From positions 1 to 28,365 of the IMG/VR virus record IMGVR_UViG_3300047668_001718: DNA of 28,365 nt; one strand, given 5' to 3'. Shown here piece by piece: positions 27,392-28,365 of this stretch. The translations under genes were made by a program, and so were the position numbers. Under the pieces are notes generated by a model that was not told the origin of the DNA, did not search any database, and saw only the letters and a list, made by a program, of their open reading frames with translations. Source of the stretch: a virus. Position 1 is the stretch's first letter. Every line of letters starts with the position of its first letter.

Positions 27392-28365
27392 TTAAGCCGC
27401 TTGATATACTGTGGAACACTTGAGCCGATACCCGTCTGCTGCTGGATATAAGTCATTTGACGTTTTAACCAAACTGACTAATCCGGTGCCTATCGTTCCA
27501 GTAATAGAAAATCCTACGGCGGTAACTTCTCTGCCGATCGCGTAGCTGTTATTTGCGCTTCCGGTAAAAGGTAACGTTGCGTTCAGCGTGCCAGCACCGG
27601 TGCCATTAGTGGTTACGGTAATATCGTATGTTGCGCTGACTACTCGCCCCACCCTTGTGTATGTCCCCGTCGCGCTTGCGGTTGTAATCGTTCCAGTAGC
27701 CGATGTAACAGTAGGAGTAAATGTACCAACCTCATACGCATCAAGTGTATACCCCGAAGCGGTAGTTCCCGTACCAGTTGTCGCCGACTGAAACGCAATC
27801 CCCGCCGAGAATGTCGCTAGACCGGAGGTTCCGTCGATGGTGACGCGAGTTGTGTTGTTTGTGCCGATGTATAGCGGGTATGCACCACGAACCGTCACAT
27901 AACCAGTACCACTCCAATTACTCAATCGCAGCGAGTTTTCATTTGCGGTGTTGCCAAGATAAATCGCCGCACCGTTGGTCGCCGACCCGCCTTTGACATT
28001 CAACGCCGTAGAGTAACCGTCTGGGTCGGTTGGTGTTGCGCCAATCCCCACGTTGCCCGAACTTCTGTCGAACGTTATTACTGGGCCGTGCCACGCACCC
28101 GCATAATATCGGTCGATATGCAAATCCTTATTAGCTGCATCCAAACGCAAGCCGAACTCAATAGCATTACCAGCGTCTTTTAAACTAAATCCAACAGTGC
28201 CAACCGTGTCTGATGGTGTCGAAGCTACTTGAACGAGTCCCGCGCTGTCGATGGTCAGTGCGTCTGTCCAAGTGATTGCTCCAGTCGTTACTGCTGTACC
28301 GGCTACTCGTAACTTGTGAGTTCCGTCAACCATTAGGTGCTGACTGCACGCAGCTTCAATCAACC
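27392..28365 (-). CDS. Tail fibre protein, C-terminal part (5' end outside window)
   Basis: The frame is open to the right edge, so the N-terminus is missing; the first possible start (TTG 28363) is only the edge of the window. The text is typical of phage fibres: GNVGIGATPTDPDGYSTALN (a stalk motif), VKGGSATNGAAIYLGNTANE, then YEVGTFTPTVTSATG and GTYTRVGRVVSATYDITV, the common YEEGTWTP..YTKIGR-type C-terminal domain of tail fibres. No S74 chaperone motif is visible. It begins the right-hand gene order of fibre, lysis and replication. It may continue from the left-edge fibre cluster if the genome is circular. Confidence 0.8.
   Translation of the reverse strand, partial: LIEAACSQHLMVDGTHKLRVAGTAVTTGAITWTDALTIDSAGLVQVASTPSDTVGTVGFSLKDAGNAIEFGLRLDAANKDLHIDRYYAGAWHGPVITFDRSSGNVGIGATPTDPDGYSTALNVKGGSATNGAAIYLGNTANENSLRLSNWSGTGYVTVRGAYPLYIGTNNTTRVTIDGTSGLATFSAGIAFQSATTGTGTTASGYTLDAYEVGTFTPTVTSATGTITTASATGTYTRVGRVVSATYDITVTTNGTGAGTLNATLPFTGSANNSYAIGREVTAVGFSITGTIGTGLVSLVKTSNDLYPAADGYRLKCSTVYQAA

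Noticed and set aside
1-28365. tRNA genes, CRISPR arrays, insertion sequences and riboswitches
   Set aside because: Reading both strands showed no cloverleaf, no regularly spaced repeats, no transposase and no riboswitch-like leader.

Overview
The window reads as most of the genome of a tailed double-stranded DNA phage with a lambda-like head and a short siphovirus-type tail. Every gene I accept is on the minus strand. They are packed end to end with ATGA, TAATG and short overlaps, so genome order runs from high to low coordinates. The host is probably a Gram-negative bacterium, because the lysis block encodes small lipoproteins paired with membrane-anchored coiled-coil proteins (spanin-like). 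Nothing allows the host to be named. I see no integrase, phage repressor, DNA polymerase, tRNA or CRISPR array. No gene-free stretch exceeds 300 bases; the longest is about 220 bases, upstream of the small terminase gene.

Layout in transcription order. (1) 28365-27392: C-terminal part of a tail-fibre gene entering from the right edge, then two small unknown proteins (27380-26790). (2) 26768-25578: six consecutive small membrane proteins or lipoproteins forming a lysis cassette, including an Rz/Rz1-type overlapping pair. (3) 25600-23949: a PD-(D/E)XK-like nuclease, an HExxH protein, a small membrane protein and an SSB-like protein with an acidic DADDVPF tail. (4) 23945-17762: DNA metabolism. 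This holds a DEDD 3'-5' exonuclease, a zinc ribbon, a RuvC-like resolvase, an excisionase-type HTH protein, a repeat/zinc protein, a second nuclease-like protein, a DnaA-domain-IV-like protein, a primase-helicase and several small unknowns. (5) 17761-17543: non-coding gap that is the best candidate packaging site. (6) 17542-15002: small terminase, a second DnaA-domain-IV-like protein and a lambda gpA-type large terminase. (7) 14959-14205: an operator-containing promoter and three small genes. (8) 14085-10195: gpW-like joiner, portal, S49 protease, scaffold, major capsid protein and a small gene, closed by a strong terminator. (9) 10137-1: connectors, tail terminator, two paralogous tail-tube-like proteins, chaperone, a short tape measure, tail-tip proteins and fibre/adhesin genes running off the left edge.

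Both edges cut tail-fibre genes in the same orientation. The module order (terminase, head, tail, fibres, then fibre, lysis, replication, terminase) closes into a circle, so the window may be a nearly complete, circularly permuted genome opened in its fibre cluster. A direct end-to-end join is out of frame by one base.

Five small genes are easily missed because they are very short, start with TTG or overlap other frames: 26100-26246, 23070-23189, 22275-22433, 18365-18532 and 14205-14384. The observations most worth following are the 21-bp palindrome inside a sigma70-type promoter (14931-14959), the first ten codons duplicated between two neighbouring genes (21604 and 21225), two stand-alone DnaA-domain-IV-like proteins, the hidden AT-hook protein, two spanin-like pairs with no visible endolysin, and a consensus-like promoter pointing the wrong way at 24792-24820.
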